Source of the DNA: an uncultured Lacinutrix sp.
Lineage (GTDB): Bacteria; Bacteroidota; Bacteroidia; Flavobacteriales; Flavobacteriaceae
NCBI GenBank assembly: GCA_937129145.1
Contig: CAKZMU010000015.1
Coordinates: 1-64,000, forward strand
Direction of reading: 5' to 3'
DNA: 64,000 nt
The stretch's first letter is position 1, and the number at the start of each line of letters is the position of its first letter. Positions 35,548 through 44,360 of the stretch are shown one piece after another. The notes below the pieces were generated by a model. That model did not search any database. It was not told the origin of the DNA and saw only the letters and a list, made by a program, of their open reading frames with translations. A program made the position numbers and the translations under genes.

Positions 35548-36534
35548 ATGAAGAAAAAAATCGGCTACACCCTACTTGTCATTCTATTATTAATTCTAAT
35601 AGGCGGGTTTATAGGTGTTCAAAAATTCAACAGTTCTTTATTTAAAGAAAAAACAAACTACTTACAATATACTTCAGAAGCAAAACCAATTCATTTCGAT
35701 TGGGCTGGTGATTCCATAGGAGGTATTTATGAACCTCAAGCAGCCATGATAATTCCTTTAAAAATTGAAGGCTTATCACACCGCTTTTATATGCAATTTG
35801 ACACAGGAGCGTATGACTCTTTTATCTATGGAAATGACTTAAAGTCTTTACGTGCTATGGGGTTAGACATAAAAGAAGTTATAAAAGATGATGTACGTTA
35901 TGTAAAAAACTTAGATTTTATGCTAGATAATAATCATATAAAAGCCTCTATGATTAAAATATATCCAAATTACGGACATCACTTTAATAAAAACGATACC
36001 ATAAGTAGAATTGGGATAGGAACCATTGGTAGTGACTTTATGGCAAATCGAATAACTGCAATTGATTTTAAAAATCAAAACATACAGCTATATAATGAAC
36101 GTCCTAAATGGATGTCGGAATTAACAGAGTTTAAACCTTTTGATTTTGCAGGAAGACGCTTCATGTTACCAGTAACCCTAGATAACAAAGACTATGATTT
36201 TCTATACGATTCTGGCTGTAGTGCATTTGGATTAATTACTATAAAAAGCCGTTTTGACAAGTACACTAAAGAAAGTACTAAACAAATAAACTACGACGCT
36301 AAAGCTTGGGAAGGCAGTATTCCTATAAGAAGCAAAACAACTGAAAAACTATTTAACATTGGAAACGCCAACTTGAAACTAAAACGCGTTAGTTATGTAG
36401 ATATGTATAAAGTAATGCAACCGCTTATAACACCTTTTACACGAGTTGGTGGCTGGTTAGGAAATCAACCTTTTAATGAAAACACTTTAATACTTGACAC
36501 AAAAAACGAAGAATTTATTGTAATAGAGAAATGA
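35548..36534 (+). CDS. two-lobed retropepsin-like aspartic protease candidate
   Basis: One N-terminal membrane segment (about residues 5-25) anchors a periplasmic part. Two lobes each show a retropepsin active-site motif: FDTGAYDSF (Asp85) and YDSGCSAFG (Asp221). Each lobe has a matching strand pattern, and the first ends with GTIGSDFMANRITAIDF, a common closing motif of retropepsin-like proteins. With both aspartates this resembles a complete bilobal aspartic protease in one chain. The paralogue at 36531 overlaps its stop codon. Proteolytic activity is inferred, not shown. Confidence 0.7.
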   Translation: MKKKIGYTLLVILLLILIGGFIGVQKFNSSLFKEKTNYLQYTSEAKPIHFDWAGDSIGGIYEPQAAMIIPLKIEGLSHRFYMQFDTGAYDSFIYGNDLKSLRAMGLDIKEVIKDDVRYVKNLDFMLDNNHIKASMIKIYPNYGHHFNKNDTISRIGIGTIGSDFMANRITAIDFKNQNIQLYNERPKWMSELTEFKPFDFAGRRFMLPVTLDNKDYDFLYDSGCSAFGLITIKSRFDKYTKESTKQINYDAKAWEGSIPIRSKTTEKLFNIGNANLKLKRVSYVDMYKVMQPLITPFTRVGGWLGNQPFNENTLILDTKNEEFIVIEK

Positions 36535-37511
36535 AAAAAATGAAAATATTGACAACAACAATTTTAGTTATCCTTGGTCTTTGTGCAGCTTTTTTTTTAT
36601 TGGACAACACTTCATATTCCAACTGGGATATTGAAAATAACTCTCCAAATAAAACAGAAATTTCTTGGACAAAATTTACATGGACAAATCAAACGCTCAG
36701 TGGGAAATACTATGAAAAAACTGCGATGCTAATTCCTTGTAAAATTGAAGGCATAGAAAATAATCTAACCTTTCAGTTCGATTTAGGCTCAGGTTATACA
36801 GGCATTTATGAAAATACTTATAGCTCATTATACAGCGTCAACCCTGAACTGAAAACTAAAATTAAACGACTAAAAGGTAAAACTCAATTTTGGAACAAAA
36901 ACAAGTATTTTGAAAACTTAAAATTACAGTTTGGAAACTATACGGCAACAAATAAAGTTGCTTATGTTTTCAAAGATTACGGTAGTAAGATTAAAGATAT
37001 AAATATTGAAGACACAATACATTTAGGAACCATTGGAGCAGATATTTTTAGAAACAAAGTTTTAATTATTGACTACCCAAATAAACAATTTGCTATTTGC
37101 GAAAAAACTCCAGAAAACTATAAAGAAAACCTCATTGATATGGAATTAGATAAGAATGGTAAAGTAATTTTACCAATGAAAATCCACAGCAAGAATTACA
37201 AAATTATGTTTGACAACGGATCAAGTCTTTTTCCGCTAATTACTAGTGCGAAAAATATTTCAAACTTTTCAAATTCTCCAGATATTGATACCATCCAAAT
37301 CTCATCGTGGGGGAAAACACATGGAGTTACAGGAAAAATAATAAAAGACACTTTTCAACTAGCTGGTCAAAATTATGCAAATGTTAAAGTTTATGCCAAC
37401 CATAGCGGATTAGGAATAGCAAAAAACACTGATGGAATGGTTGGAAATGCTTTATTTTGGGACAATACTATAATTATAGATTTTAAAAACAAGAAATTTG
37501 GAATAAAATAA
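36531..37511 (+). CDS. diverged paralogue of the retropepsin-like protein, motifs lost
   Basis: This protein aligns along its whole length with its upstream neighbour (membrane anchor, then two lobes; ALIPCKIEG-type strand versus IIPLKIEG, GTIGADIFRNKVLIIDY versus GTIGSDFMANRITAIDF). In it the motifs are FDLGSGYTG (residues 84-86) and FDNGSSLFP (residues 228-230), so the Thr/Ser of DTG/DSG is replaced by Leu and Asn. The aspartates remain. It may be an inactive partner or have changed chemistry. The ATGA overlap shows translational coupling with the first copy. Confidence 0.7.
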   Translation: MKKMKILTTTILVILGLCAAFFLLDNTSYSNWDIENNSPNKTEISWTKFTWTNQTLSGKYYEKTAMLIPCKIEGIENNLTFQFDLGSGYTGIYENTYSSLYSVNPELKTKIKRLKGKTQFWNKNKYFENLKLQFGNYTATNKVAYVFKDYGSKIKDINIEDTIHLGTIGADIFRNKVLIIDYPNKQFAICEKTPENYKENLIDMELDKNGKVILPMKIHSKNYKIMFDNGSSLFPLITSAKNISNFSNSPDIDTIQISSWGKTHGVTGKIIKDTFQLAGQNYANVKVYANHSGLGIAKNTDGMVGNALFWDNTIIIDFKNKKFGIK

Positions 37512-37598
37512 AAAAGCCTATCAATTAATTTAAGTCAAGTTAGGATTTAAATGAATGCTATAATTCCTTCTAAGAATCATAAAAACGAGATTAGGTTA

Positions 37599-38504
37599 TT
37601 AGAACAAATCCTCCAAAGCTGGTTGTAAATGGTGATACTTAAATTGAAATCCTAAATTCTCAACTTTTTGCGAGCTTACACGCTGGCTTTCCAATACCAC
37701 AGCACTCATATCTCCTAATAACAGTTTCAACATAAAGCTTGGTACTTTAGGCAAAATAATTGGACGATTAATAGTTTTTGCAATAGCTTTCACCATTTCA
37801 CCTTGCTTTACTGGATTGGGAGCTACACCATTATACACACCCTGTAAATTGTACTCTATGACATACAAAAACAGGTTCGCCAAATCTTCAATATGTATCC
37901 ACGATTGCCATTGAGTTCCATTTCCTAAAGCAGCGCCCACAAAATTTTTAATTGGTGCGACCAGTTTTGGTAATGCGCCACCATCTTTGGCGAGTACAAT
38001 GCCTATCCTTACAAGTGATACACTAATGTTGAGTTGTTTAAATTGTAATGCTACTGCTTCCCATTGCGTGGAAACTTCTGCTAAAAAACCAGAGCCAAAA
38101 TCATTAAATGTCTCCTCGTAATAATTGGTTTCAGAATCTGGATAAATACCAATAGCACTTGCCGACACTAATTGCTTAATAGGGATATTATGTTCTTGAA
38201 TAGTGTTGTACAACAAATTTAAAGACAGCAAACGACTTTCTAAAATTTCTTTTTTATAGCTTTTTGTCCATCGCTTTGCAATAGAAGCACCAGCTAAGTT
38301 GATGATTACCTCAACATTTTCAAAACAAGCAGTATCAATTTCATTAGTTTCTGGATTCCAATAAAAGTCTTTGTAATTAGGTTCGTTTTTTAATTTATGC
38401 TTGCTTGTAGATAAGTAATTAACTGCTATACCATTTGCATGACATTGTTTTACGATATCTTGTCCAACCAATCCTGTTGCTCCTGTAATTAAAACCCTCT
38501 TCAT
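37599..38504 (-). CDS. TIGR01777-family NAD-dependent epimerase
   Basis: An extended short-chain dehydrogenase with the Rossmann motif ITGATGLVGQ at residues 6-15 and the family mark LAGASIAKRWTKSYKKEIL, as in YfcH/SulA-type proteins. LVSASAIGIYPD carries the catalytic serine region and tyrosine. The C-terminal DUF1731 domain ends in HHLQPALEDLF. Members are called epimerases but the substrate is unknown. At 301 residues it is full length. It stands alone. Confidence 0.9.
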   Translation of the reverse strand: MKRVLITGATGLVGQDIVKQCHANGIAVNYLSTSKHKLKNEPNYKDFYWNPETNEIDTACFENVEVIINLAGASIAKRWTKSYKKEILESRLLSLNLLYNTIQEHNIPIKQLVSASAIGIYPDSETNYYEETFNDFGSGFLAEVSTQWEAVALQFKQLNISVSLVRIGIVLAKDGGALPKLVAPIKNFVGAALGNGTQWQSWIHIEDLANLFLYVIEYNLQGVYNGVAPNPVKQGEMVKAIAKTINRPIILPKVPSFMLKLLLGDMSAVVLESQRVSSQKVENLGFQFKYHHLQPALEDLF

Positions 38505-38679
38505 TCAATTTAAACTTTTGCAATAAACAGTCGTAAAATGCTTTGTTGTGTAGCTTTGGTAACGACTTTTGTTTGCCAAATGCCCATTATGGGCTTCATA
38601 CTACAAATTTAAGCATAACTAAGCGCAACAAGATTGTAATTAAGGTAGGTTTAACAGTCTCTTAGGGAGGTTTAGCAAT

Positions 38680-39351
38680 TTACTTGGTTGCTCTTAACAT
38701 GTGACGTTTTCCTGGAGGTCCTTGCAAGCGTTCAACCGTAAAACCGAGTTCTTTCATTGCTCTTTTTACGCTACCAATGGCTGCGTACGTCACTAAAACA
38801 CCATTGGGTTTTAAAGCGTTATACATGATTTCAAAAATAGCTTTTGTCCAAAGTTCTGGTTGTACTCGTGCACCAAAAGCATCAAAATAAATGAGGTCGT
38901 ATTGTGCAACATCATCAATATTTGAAAAAAACTGTTGGCGTTTGGTTAGTTGAAAGGCTTCAGTAATTATGTTTGATATTTCCCAATTGGTTTCATGCAA
39001 TACCTTAAACAAATCACTTCTATTCCCACCTATTTCTTGCACATAATTTAATTGCGATATTTCTTCATCAGAAACTGGATACGCCTCAACACCAATATAA
39101 TCAATATGCAACTTTAAACGCTCAGCTTCAATAGCAGTAAGAAACGCATTGAGTCCTGTTCCAAAACCGATTTCTAATATTGAAATGTTCGTTTTTTCTG
39201 GGCATAAATCGCAAAAATGAAGCAAACCACTTTTTATAAAAACGTGATTTGCTTCATTTATAGCACCATGTTTAGAATGGTATTGTTCGTTCCAATCTTC
39301 AATCTGGATGGTTTTAGAACCATCTCCAGTGGTGATGATTTTGCGTTTCAA
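38680..39351 (-). CDS. mnmD: tRNA 5-methylaminomethyl-2-thiouridine methyltransferase MnmD
   Basis: The protein is the stand-alone equivalent of the MnmC N-terminal domain, which methylates nm5s2U34 of certain tRNAs with S-adenosylmethionine. The SAM motif is ILEIGFGTGLNAFLTAIEA, and the family block is LIYFDAFGARVQPELWT. The oxidase (MnmC C-terminal) half is absent, as usual outside Gammaproteobacteria. At 223 residues it fits. It ends a three-gene operon with the small cytochrome and the DUF4920 lipoprotein. Confidence 0.9.
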   Translation of the reverse strand: MKRKIITTGDGSKTIQIEDWNEQYHSKHGAINEANHVFIKSGLLHFCDLCPEKTNISILEIGFGTGLNAFLTAIEAERLKLHIDYIGVEAYPVSDEEISQLNYVQEIGGNRSDLFKVLHETNWEISNIITEAFQLTKRQQFFSNIDDVAQYDLIYFDAFGARVQPELWTKAIFEIMYNALKPNGVLVTYAAIGSVKRAMKELGFTVERLQGPPGKRHMLRATK

Positions 39352-39352
39352 C

Positions 39353-39778
39353 TTATTTTATTAATAGCTTCTTAATTCTTGGTATTGGCCCAACACACTT
39401 CACTTCGTGACAAGAAATACAAGCGTTAATAGCTTTATTATAATTAGCAGTTAAATCTTCGCTTTGCGATTCAAAAACAGCTTGTTGCGCTTCTAAGAAT
39501 AGCTTAGAAAACGATTCAAAACTTTCATCTCTATCGTTAGGATCGGTTAAAACCGCTGAATGAATATTTTTAAACTTCTCTGGGAAACTGTTATCAAATC
39601 CACCATCAATAATTTGCTGTTTGATACTTTCGTTATAAGCATACATCTCATTCATGAGTTGTGCCATTTCAGAAGTTTTAGCCATTATTAGTTCTTTCTT
39701 TTCTTTAGGCTCTTCTTTGGTTTCTTTACAACCAAAAGCTACTAAAACTAAGAGAAACAATAGATTTTTAAAACGCAT
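39353..39778 (-). CDS. c-type cytochrome lipoprotein, cytochrome c'-like
   Basis: A lipobox (VAFGCKETK) and a lysine/glutamate-rich linker precede a mostly helical domain with one haem-binding motif CISCH near the C-terminus (about residue 117). A late CxxCH after three to four helices is the arrangement of cytochrome c' and c-556-like proteins. It should be anchored at the periplasmic face of a membrane. It lies two bases from the DUF4920 gene upstream and one from mnmD downstream. Confidence 0.8.
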   Translation of the reverse strand: MRFKNLLFLLVLVAFGCKETKEEPKEKKELIMAKTSEMAQLMNEMYAYNESIKQQIIDGGFDNSFPEKFKNIHSAVLTDPNDRDESFESFSKLFLEAQQAVFESQSEDLTANYNKAINACISCHEVKCVGPIPRIKKLLIK

Positions 39779-39780
39779 AC

Positions 39781-40278
39781 TTATTCTTTCAATAAAACAC
39801 CATCTGCTTCAAAAGCAAAAGTTTTTTCTGCTTCGGTAATAGCTTCTACTTCTTCTTTGCTTTTACCAGCATCTTCAGCATAATGACGTAATTCTTCAAC
39901 AGACGTTTCAGTCACATAGGCCTTACCATTAATAATTACATCGCCTTCAGCGTTTAAAGGCATAAAGAAACCGTAGTCTTTAAAACGCACCATAATTTCT
40001 TCGTCATTACCAAGGTCTAACTTCATCCAGCAACCTTTTTTAGAACATACTTCGTTGATGGATGCTGATACTTTGGCTTGAATTGTATCACCAACTTTTA
40101 AGGTTTTATACTTTTCGGCCATAGCTTGAGCAGTTATAGCATCGTCTGCTTTTATTTCATCTCCAAAGGATGCATAAGCAATATCTTTGGTTTCTGTGGT
40201 CATGGTGTCTGATGATTTCTCATTTTTACAAGAAAAAGCTAAAGAAATCAGCAATAAAAGAGCAACATATTTTTTCAT
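39781..40278 (-). CDS. DUF4920 lipoprotein
   Basis: A lipobox (SLAFSCKNE) is followed by the DUF4920 domain, an OB-like fold: LKVGDTIQAKVSASINEVCS, KKGCWMKLDL, EEIMVRFKDYGFFMPL and INGKAYVTE. The invariant cysteines in VCSKKGCWM suggest metal or redox chemistry. The function is not established. It is the first gene of the operon with the cytochrome and mnmD, and has a promoter element at 40313-40320. Confidence 0.85.
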   Translation of the reverse strand: MKKYVALLLLISLAFSCKNEKSSDTMTTETKDIAYASFGDEIKADDAITAQAMAEKYKTLKVGDTIQAKVSASINEVCSKKGCWMKLDLGNDEEIMVRFKDYGFFMPLNAEGDVIINGKAYVTETSVEELRHYAEDAGKSKEEVEAITEAEKTFAFEADGVLLKE

Positions 40279-40312
40279 AATCGTAGGGTTTTGTATTGTT
40301 TTTTAAGAATAG

Positions 40313-40320
40313 CAAATATA
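40313..40320 (-). promoter_or_regulatory. -7 promoter element for the DUF4920-cytochrome-mnmD operon
   Basis: On the minus strand the bases are TATATTTG, a TAnnTTTG match 35 bases before the DUF4920 start. Confidence 0.5.
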
Positions 40321-40375
40321 CTATATTTAAGTGACTTATGTGTTTTTTATAAGGCTGAATTTGTGTAATTTTGCA

Positions 40376-40383
40376 GCCTAATA
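40376..40383 (+). promoter_or_regulatory. -7 promoter element for ilvE
   Basis: TAATTTTG matches TAnnTTTG and lies 10 bases before the ATG at 40394, implying a very short leader. It is divergent from the promoter at 40313. Confidence 0.5.
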
Positions 40384-40393
40384 CACAACACCA

Positions 40394-41461
40394 ATGTCAA
40401 AAATAACCAACAATACTATTGAAGTAACTAAAGTATCAACATCTAGAATTAACGATGTTGATTTTGACAACTTAAGTTTTGGTCAAGTTTTTTCGGACCA
40501 CATGTTGATTTGCACTTATAAAAACGGTACTTGGAACACACCTAAAATTGTACCATACCAACCGCTTACCCTAGAGCCTTCAACTAAAATATTTCATTAC
40601 GGTCAAGCTATTTTTGAAGGTTTGAAAGCCTACAAAGATGGGAATGGTGATGTATTTTTATTTAGACCTGAAGACAATGCTAAACGATTGAATATTTCCG
40701 CAAAACGTATGGCAATCCCTGAATTACCAGAGAGTTATTTTATAGAAGGCTTAAAAGCGTTACTGGAAGCTGACAAGGATTGGGTACCAACACAAGATGG
40801 TAGCTCATTATACATAAGACCATTTATTTTTGCATCTGGAGAAGGCTTTCACGCCTCACCATCAGATGAATACAAATTTATTATTGCCACAGCACCTTCA
40901 GGCCCTTATTTCTCAGGAAACGTGACTGTTCTAATTGAAGAACAATATTCACGTTCGGCAAACGGTGGTGTTGGTTATGCAAAAGCTGCTGGAAATTATG
41001 CTGGACAGTTTTATCCAACACAATTAGCTGTAAAAAAAGGGTACAATCAAGTAATTTGGACAGACGATAATACACACGAGTATATTGAAGAAGCTGGTGC
41101 CATGAATATTTTTATTAGAATTAATGATACTTTAATCACTAGTCCTACCAGCGATAGAATTTTAGATGGTATTACTCGTAAAAGTATTATAGATATTGCC
41201 AAAGATGAAGGTATTGAGGTTGACGTTAGAAAAATAACAGTTAGTGAGGTAATTGAAGCTGCAAACAACGGTAGTTTAAAAGAAATGTTTGGCGCAGGAA
41301 CTGCTGCTGTAATTTCTCCTATTTCTGGATTTGGTTATAAAAACAAAGATTATGCTTTACCAGAACTTGAAAATACTTACGCCAGTAAATTAAAGAAGCG
41401 CATTACGGACATACAAACCAATAAAGCCGAAGACACCTTTGGCTGGAGAGTTAAGGTTTAA
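40394..41461 (+). CDS. ilvE: branched-chain amino acid aminotransferase
   Basis: IlvE carries out the last step of leucine, isoleucine and valine synthesis with pyridoxal phosphate. It belongs to the class found also in eukaryotes (BCAT group II): HYGQAIFEGLKAYK, LYIRPFIFASGE, the cofactor lysine in GYAKAAGNYAGQ (Lys197) and EEAGAMNIF. At 355 residues it is full length. It is single, with its own promoter and a repeat-type hairpin downstream. Confidence 0.95.
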   Translation: MSKITNNTIEVTKVSTSRINDVDFDNLSFGQVFSDHMLICTYKNGTWNTPKIVPYQPLTLEPSTKIFHYGQAIFEGLKAYKDGNGDVFLFRPEDNAKRLNISAKRMAIPELPESYFIEGLKALLEADKDWVPTQDGSSLYIRPFIFASGEGFHASPSDEYKFIIATAPSGPYFSGNVTVLIEEQYSRSANGGVGYAKAAGNYAGQFYPTQLAVKKGYNQVIWTDDNTHEYIEEAGAMNIFIRINDTLITSPTSDRILDGITRKSIIDIAKDEGIEVDVRKITVSEVIEAANNGSLKEMFGAGTAAVISPISGFGYKNKDYALPELENTYASKLKKRITDIQTNKAEDTFGWRVKV

Positions 41462-41472
41462 AAAATACTTTA

Positions 41473-41556
41473 CGTCATTGCGAGGAACGAAGCAATCTGC
41501 AAATTAGTTAATGATTTCATCTAGTGACAGATTACTTCACTTTGTTCGTAATGACG
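41473..41556. repeat. interspersed inverted repeat (CGTCATTGCGAGGAACGAAG type)
   Basis: The left arm (41473-41499) and right arm (41528-41556) pair with a few mismatches and one small insertion. The left arm contains CGTCATTGCGAGGAACGAAG, a scattered intergenic palindrome found in many Bacteroidota. It separates the convergent ilvE and MazG-like genes and could fold as a terminator for either. A partial copy (CGTCATTGCG) is at 1751-1760. Confidence 0.7.
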
Positions 41557-41564
41557 GCTTATTT

Positions 41565-41954
41565 TTATCTATCTAATATCTCTTTAATGTTTGGTTTAAA
41601 GTAATTTGGGCCTTTAAGCACCTTACCATCTTCTCGATAAATTGGTTCGCCATCGTCACCCAGTTTACTCATGTTGCTTCGTTGAATTTCGTTAAAAACC
41701 TCTTCAATTTTATGTTGCATACCATGTTCTATAATGGTTCCACAAAGTATATAGAGCATATCTCCAAGAGCATCAGCTACTTCAACTAAATCATTATCGT
41801 TTGCTGCGTCTAGATATTCTTCATTTTCTTCTCGCATCAATTTATAACGTAACATATTCTTTTCTTGTCCAAGGTCAGCCTTTGGTGATTCTAAGTAGCC
41901 AATTTTAAACGCTTTATGAAAATCTTTTACCGCTTCTATTTTATTCTTCATCAA
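41565..41954 (-). CDS. MazG-like nucleotide pyrophosphohydrolase
   Basis: All-alpha NTP pyrophosphatase fold with the metal-binding pattern EENEEYLDA, followed by LVEVADALGDMLYILCGT (the ExxE...ExxD arrangement). These enzymes hydrolyse canonical or altered nucleotides to monophosphate and pyrophosphate. The protein has 129 residues and no DNA-binding part. The C-terminus GKVLKGPNYFKPNI is shared by a subgroup related to phosphoribosyl-ATP pyrophosphohydrolase. It stands alone. Confidence 0.85.
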   Translation of the reverse strand: MMKNKIEAVKDFHKAFKIGYLESPKADLGQEKNMLRYKLMREENEEYLDAANDNDLVEVADALGDMLYILCGTIIEHGMQHKIEEVFNEIQRSNMSKLGDDGEPIYREDGKVLKGPNYFKPNIKEILDR

Positions 41955-41967
41955 AATTTAAATTTAA

Positions 41968-41985
41968 TTTCCGCAAAAGCGGAAA
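41968..41985. repeat. short palindrome TTTCCGC-AAAA-GCGGAAA
   Basis: Seven-base perfect arms around AAAA, 14 bases before the MazG-like gene start. Palindromes of this form are scattered between genes in Flavobacteria. Here it is in the leader or promoter region. Confidence 0.55.
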
Positions 41986-42030
41986 ACTCATCTTTATTAT
42001 TTTCTTAATTTCGCATAAAAATATAAAAAT

Positions 42031-42219
42031 ATGTTCAGCCAAGGACAAATCATTTTCGGAATATTATTCGCCATCGCATTTATTGCTGTACTTGTTTATG
42101 CTTATAGAAAAGACTTGAAATTACACAAACGTTATTTTAAAGGTAGTTCATGGGTTTTGGTAGCTTTTATTGCTTTTTTACTGTTTATTGTGGCTATTAA
42201 ATTTGTGTTTACAGATTAA
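42031..42219 (+). CDS. small two-helix membrane protein, unknown
   Basis: A 62-residue protein with two hydrophobic helices (IIFGILFAIAFIAVLVYAY and WVLVAFIAFLLFIVAIKFVF) joined by a basic loop KDLKLHKRYFKGSS. The positive loop should face the cytoplasm. Similar small proteins are widely conserved in Flavobacteria, but I know of no assigned role. The sequence TAATTTCG before it is one base from a -7 element. Confidence 0.75.
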   Translation: MFSQGQIIFGILFAIAFIAVLVYAYRKDLKLHKRYFKGSSWVLVAFIAFLLFIVAIKFVFTD

Positions 42220-42297
42220 CTTTTCTAATTGCAAAAATTTTAATTATTCCGTTTTTAAAAAAGACCTATCTTTACATAAACCACTAAACTTCATATT

Positions 42298-43344
42298 ATG
42301 AAAGCTGCAAAAATCATCATTATAGTATTACTGATACTCATAATTGGTTCTTGCGGATATGTTGCTGTACAACCAAATTCTTATGACATACAAAGGTCTA
42401 GAGTTATAAAAGCACCTGCCGAATTATTGTTTAATCAAGTAAACGATTTTAAAAACTGGGAAAGTTGGTCGCCTTGGGTTGAAAAAGAACCAGATTTACA
42501 AATAACATATCCAGAACAAACTAGTGGTGTTGGAGGTTCATATTCGTGGATTGGTGAAGATGGTCCTGGAACAATGAAAACGCTGGCAGTAAGTCCACAC
42601 GACTCTATCTCTCAAGAAATGCAATTTGATAATTTTCCGCCTTCAAATGTGTATTGGAAATTTGATAAAGTAGATGAAGGCACTAAAGTCACATGGGGAA
42701 TGAAAGCCGACCAAGTACCATTCCTCTTAAAATTCTTTGCAGCTATAAATGGTGGCATGGATAATATGGTTGGTCCAGATTATGAACGTGGCTTAGAAAA
42801 ACTAGATAGTTTGGTAATAGATAATATGTCAAAATTTGAAGTCACGATAGATGGAATAACCGAATATGGAGGTGGATTTTATGTGTATAAAACAACCTCA
42901 GCTAATAGCCAAAATGTTAGTCAGGTTATGGGACAGCAATATGGCGAGATAATGCAATTTATGGCATCAAATAAAATCACATCCATAGGAATGCCTTTTA
43001 CAATTTACCATACTGATATGTCTCAACAAGGCAACAATGTTATTATGAGTCAAGCAATGCCAATTGCAACAAAAATTAATACGCCAATAGAAAGTAATGT
43101 TCTTTGCGATTATATTCCAAAAACTAGGGTATTAAAGGCTACTTTAAAAGGGAACTATACTAATTTATCTAAAGCTTGGACAGAAGCTATGACGTATCTT
43201 TCAAATAATAATTTAGAACAAAGCGATATTAAACCTTTTGAAATTTACACGAACGACCCAGGCAATTTTCCTAATCCAGCCGATTGGGTTACGGAGATTT
43301 ATATTCCTTTAAAAAAGGATGACAAAATAAATGTAAGTCATTAA
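42298..43344 (+). CDS. SRPBCC and GyrI-like two-domain protein
   Basis: An N-terminal membrane anchor (residues 4-22, ending GSCGYV) precedes an SRPBCC/polyketide-cyclase-like domain (ISRS-type start RSRVIKAPAELLFNQVNDFKNWESWSPW in pieces; GPGTMKTLAVSPH; VYWKFDKVDEGTKVTWGM) and a GyrI-like/effector-binding domain in the second half (GQQYGEIMQFMASN, VLKATLKGNYTNLSKAWTE). Both fold types bind small hydrophobic ligands. The ligand is unknown. The crcB gene begins directly after its stop codon. Confidence 0.85.
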   Translation: MKAAKIIIIVLLILIIGSCGYVAVQPNSYDIQRSRVIKAPAELLFNQVNDFKNWESWSPWVEKEPDLQITYPEQTSGVGGSYSWIGEDGPGTMKTLAVSPHDSISQEMQFDNFPPSNVYWKFDKVDEGTKVTWGMKADQVPFLLKFFAAINGGMDNMVGPDYERGLEKLDSLVIDNMSKFEVTIDGITEYGGGFYVYKTTSANSQNVSQVMGQQYGEIMQFMASNKITSIGMPFTIYHTDMSQQGNNVIMSQAMPIATKINTPIESNVLCDYIPKTRVLKATLKGNYTNLSKAWTEAMTYLSNNNLEQSDIKPFEIYTNDPGNFPNPADWVTEIYIPLKKDDKINVSH

Positions 43345-43716
43345 ATGAAACAACTTTTGCTCGTATTTATTGGTGGCGGATTTGGTAGCACATTACGATA
43401 TGTTATTGGAAAGTATATGAATTCTACCGAAACAGGAATTCCTTGGGGAACTTTTACTGCAAACATTATTGGAAGTTTGTTAATAGGTATTATACTTGGG
43501 TTGGCTGTTAAAAACGACACCCTATCTTCAAACCAAACCTTACTTTTGGCTACTGGTTTTTGTGGTGGTTTCACAACATTTTCAACCTTTGCTTATGAAA
43601 ATCATGTGCTTTTGAAAGCAGGAGATTTTACCAGTTTTGCACTTTATACTATTGGGAGTTTTGTCGTAGGTTTTCTAGCAGTATTTTTAGGACTGTTTCT
43701 AGTTAAAAGCTTTTAA
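43345..43716 (+). CDS. crcB: fluoride exporter CrcB/Fluc
   Basis: CrcB is a dual-topology dimeric channel that releases fluoride across the inner membrane. The 123-residue protein has four helices and the marks GGGFGSTLRYVIG, GTFTANIIGS (pore asparagine) and GFCGGFTTFSTF (phenylalanine box and central sodium site). It starts immediately after the SRPBCC gene and ends overlapping the convergent DUF1684 gene by four bases. No fluoride riboswitch was noticed upstream of the pair. Confidence 0.94.
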   Translation: MKQLLLVFIGGGFGSTLRYVIGKYMNSTETGIPWGTFTANIIGSLLIGIILGLAVKNDTLSSNQTLLLATGFCGGFTTFSTFAYENHVLLKAGDFTSFALYTIGSFVVGFLAVFLGLFLVKSF

Positions 43717-44315
43717 TTTTTCTTATAATTTTTAACACCAGCTTCAATTTTTATTGGTAAGTAATTCATACGTGGTACTATAGGGCAGGAATACTTCTCG
43801 TTGTATACACAATAAGGGTTATAGGCCGAATTAAAGTCTATTGCCATACTATCGCCTTCTGGAATTCTTAAATCAATGTAACGTCCGCCACCATAAGTGC
43901 TTTCGCCGTTTGAGGCATCAAGAAAAGGCAGAAACAGGTAATCTTCAAAACCTTCGGTTTGCATATTTTCTTCGCCTTGATATACATTTAAATTATAGGT
44001 GTCACCATTAATATCAAAAGTAAGCACGCCATAAATACGTTCTTTAGAGACACGATCTGTGGTGGTTTTCATATTAAAAAACTCGGTGTCAGGCGTTCGT
44101 TTTAATTCTGCTTTCACTAAAAAGGTGGAATCATATTCAAAAAAATCTAAGCTCTCAAAATTCTCTCTATCCTTATCTTTTAAAGGAGAGGTTGACGCAT
44201 CTTTAAACAACGCATTTTGTTCTTTTTGAAACTCAGTTTCACCAAGAATAGGCTTCTTTTGTTGAGAACAACCAACAGTTATGACTAATAATAATAACCA
44301 ACTAATTCTTTTCAT
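43713..44315 (-). CDS. DUF1684 lipoprotein
   Basis: A lipobox (VITVGCSQQ) is followed by the DUF1684 domain. Typical parts are YGVLTFDINGDTYNLNVYQG, LPFLDASNGESTYGGGRYID, then FNSAYNPYCVYN and the C-terminal CPIVPRMNYLPIKIEAGVK. The family is widespread and its function unknown. It stands alone and is convergent with crcB. Confidence 0.88.
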   Translation of the reverse strand: MKRISWLLLLVITVGCSQQKKPILGETEFQKEQNALFKDASTSPLKDKDRENFESLDFFEYDSTFLVKAELKRTPDTEFFNMKTTTDRVSKERIYGVLTFDINGDTYNLNVYQGEENMQTEGFEDYLFLPFLDASNGESTYGGGRYIDLRIPEGDSMAIDFNSAYNPYCVYNEKYSCPIVPRMNYLPIKIEAGVKNYKKN

Positions 44316-44360
44316 AAGTAATTTTTCTGGTATAAAAATACAACTTAAGATTATTTTGCA

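Noticed and set aside
38582-38594. GCCCAT/ATGGGC hairpin as terminator of the mnmD operon
   Set aside because: The stem is short and not followed by a T-run on the minus strand; it may be chance.
42220-42297. Fluoride riboswitch before the SRPBCC-crcB pair
   Set aside because: The gap is short and AT-rich and I could not fold the crcB motif pseudoknot or find its conserved GGxGAUGG-type start.
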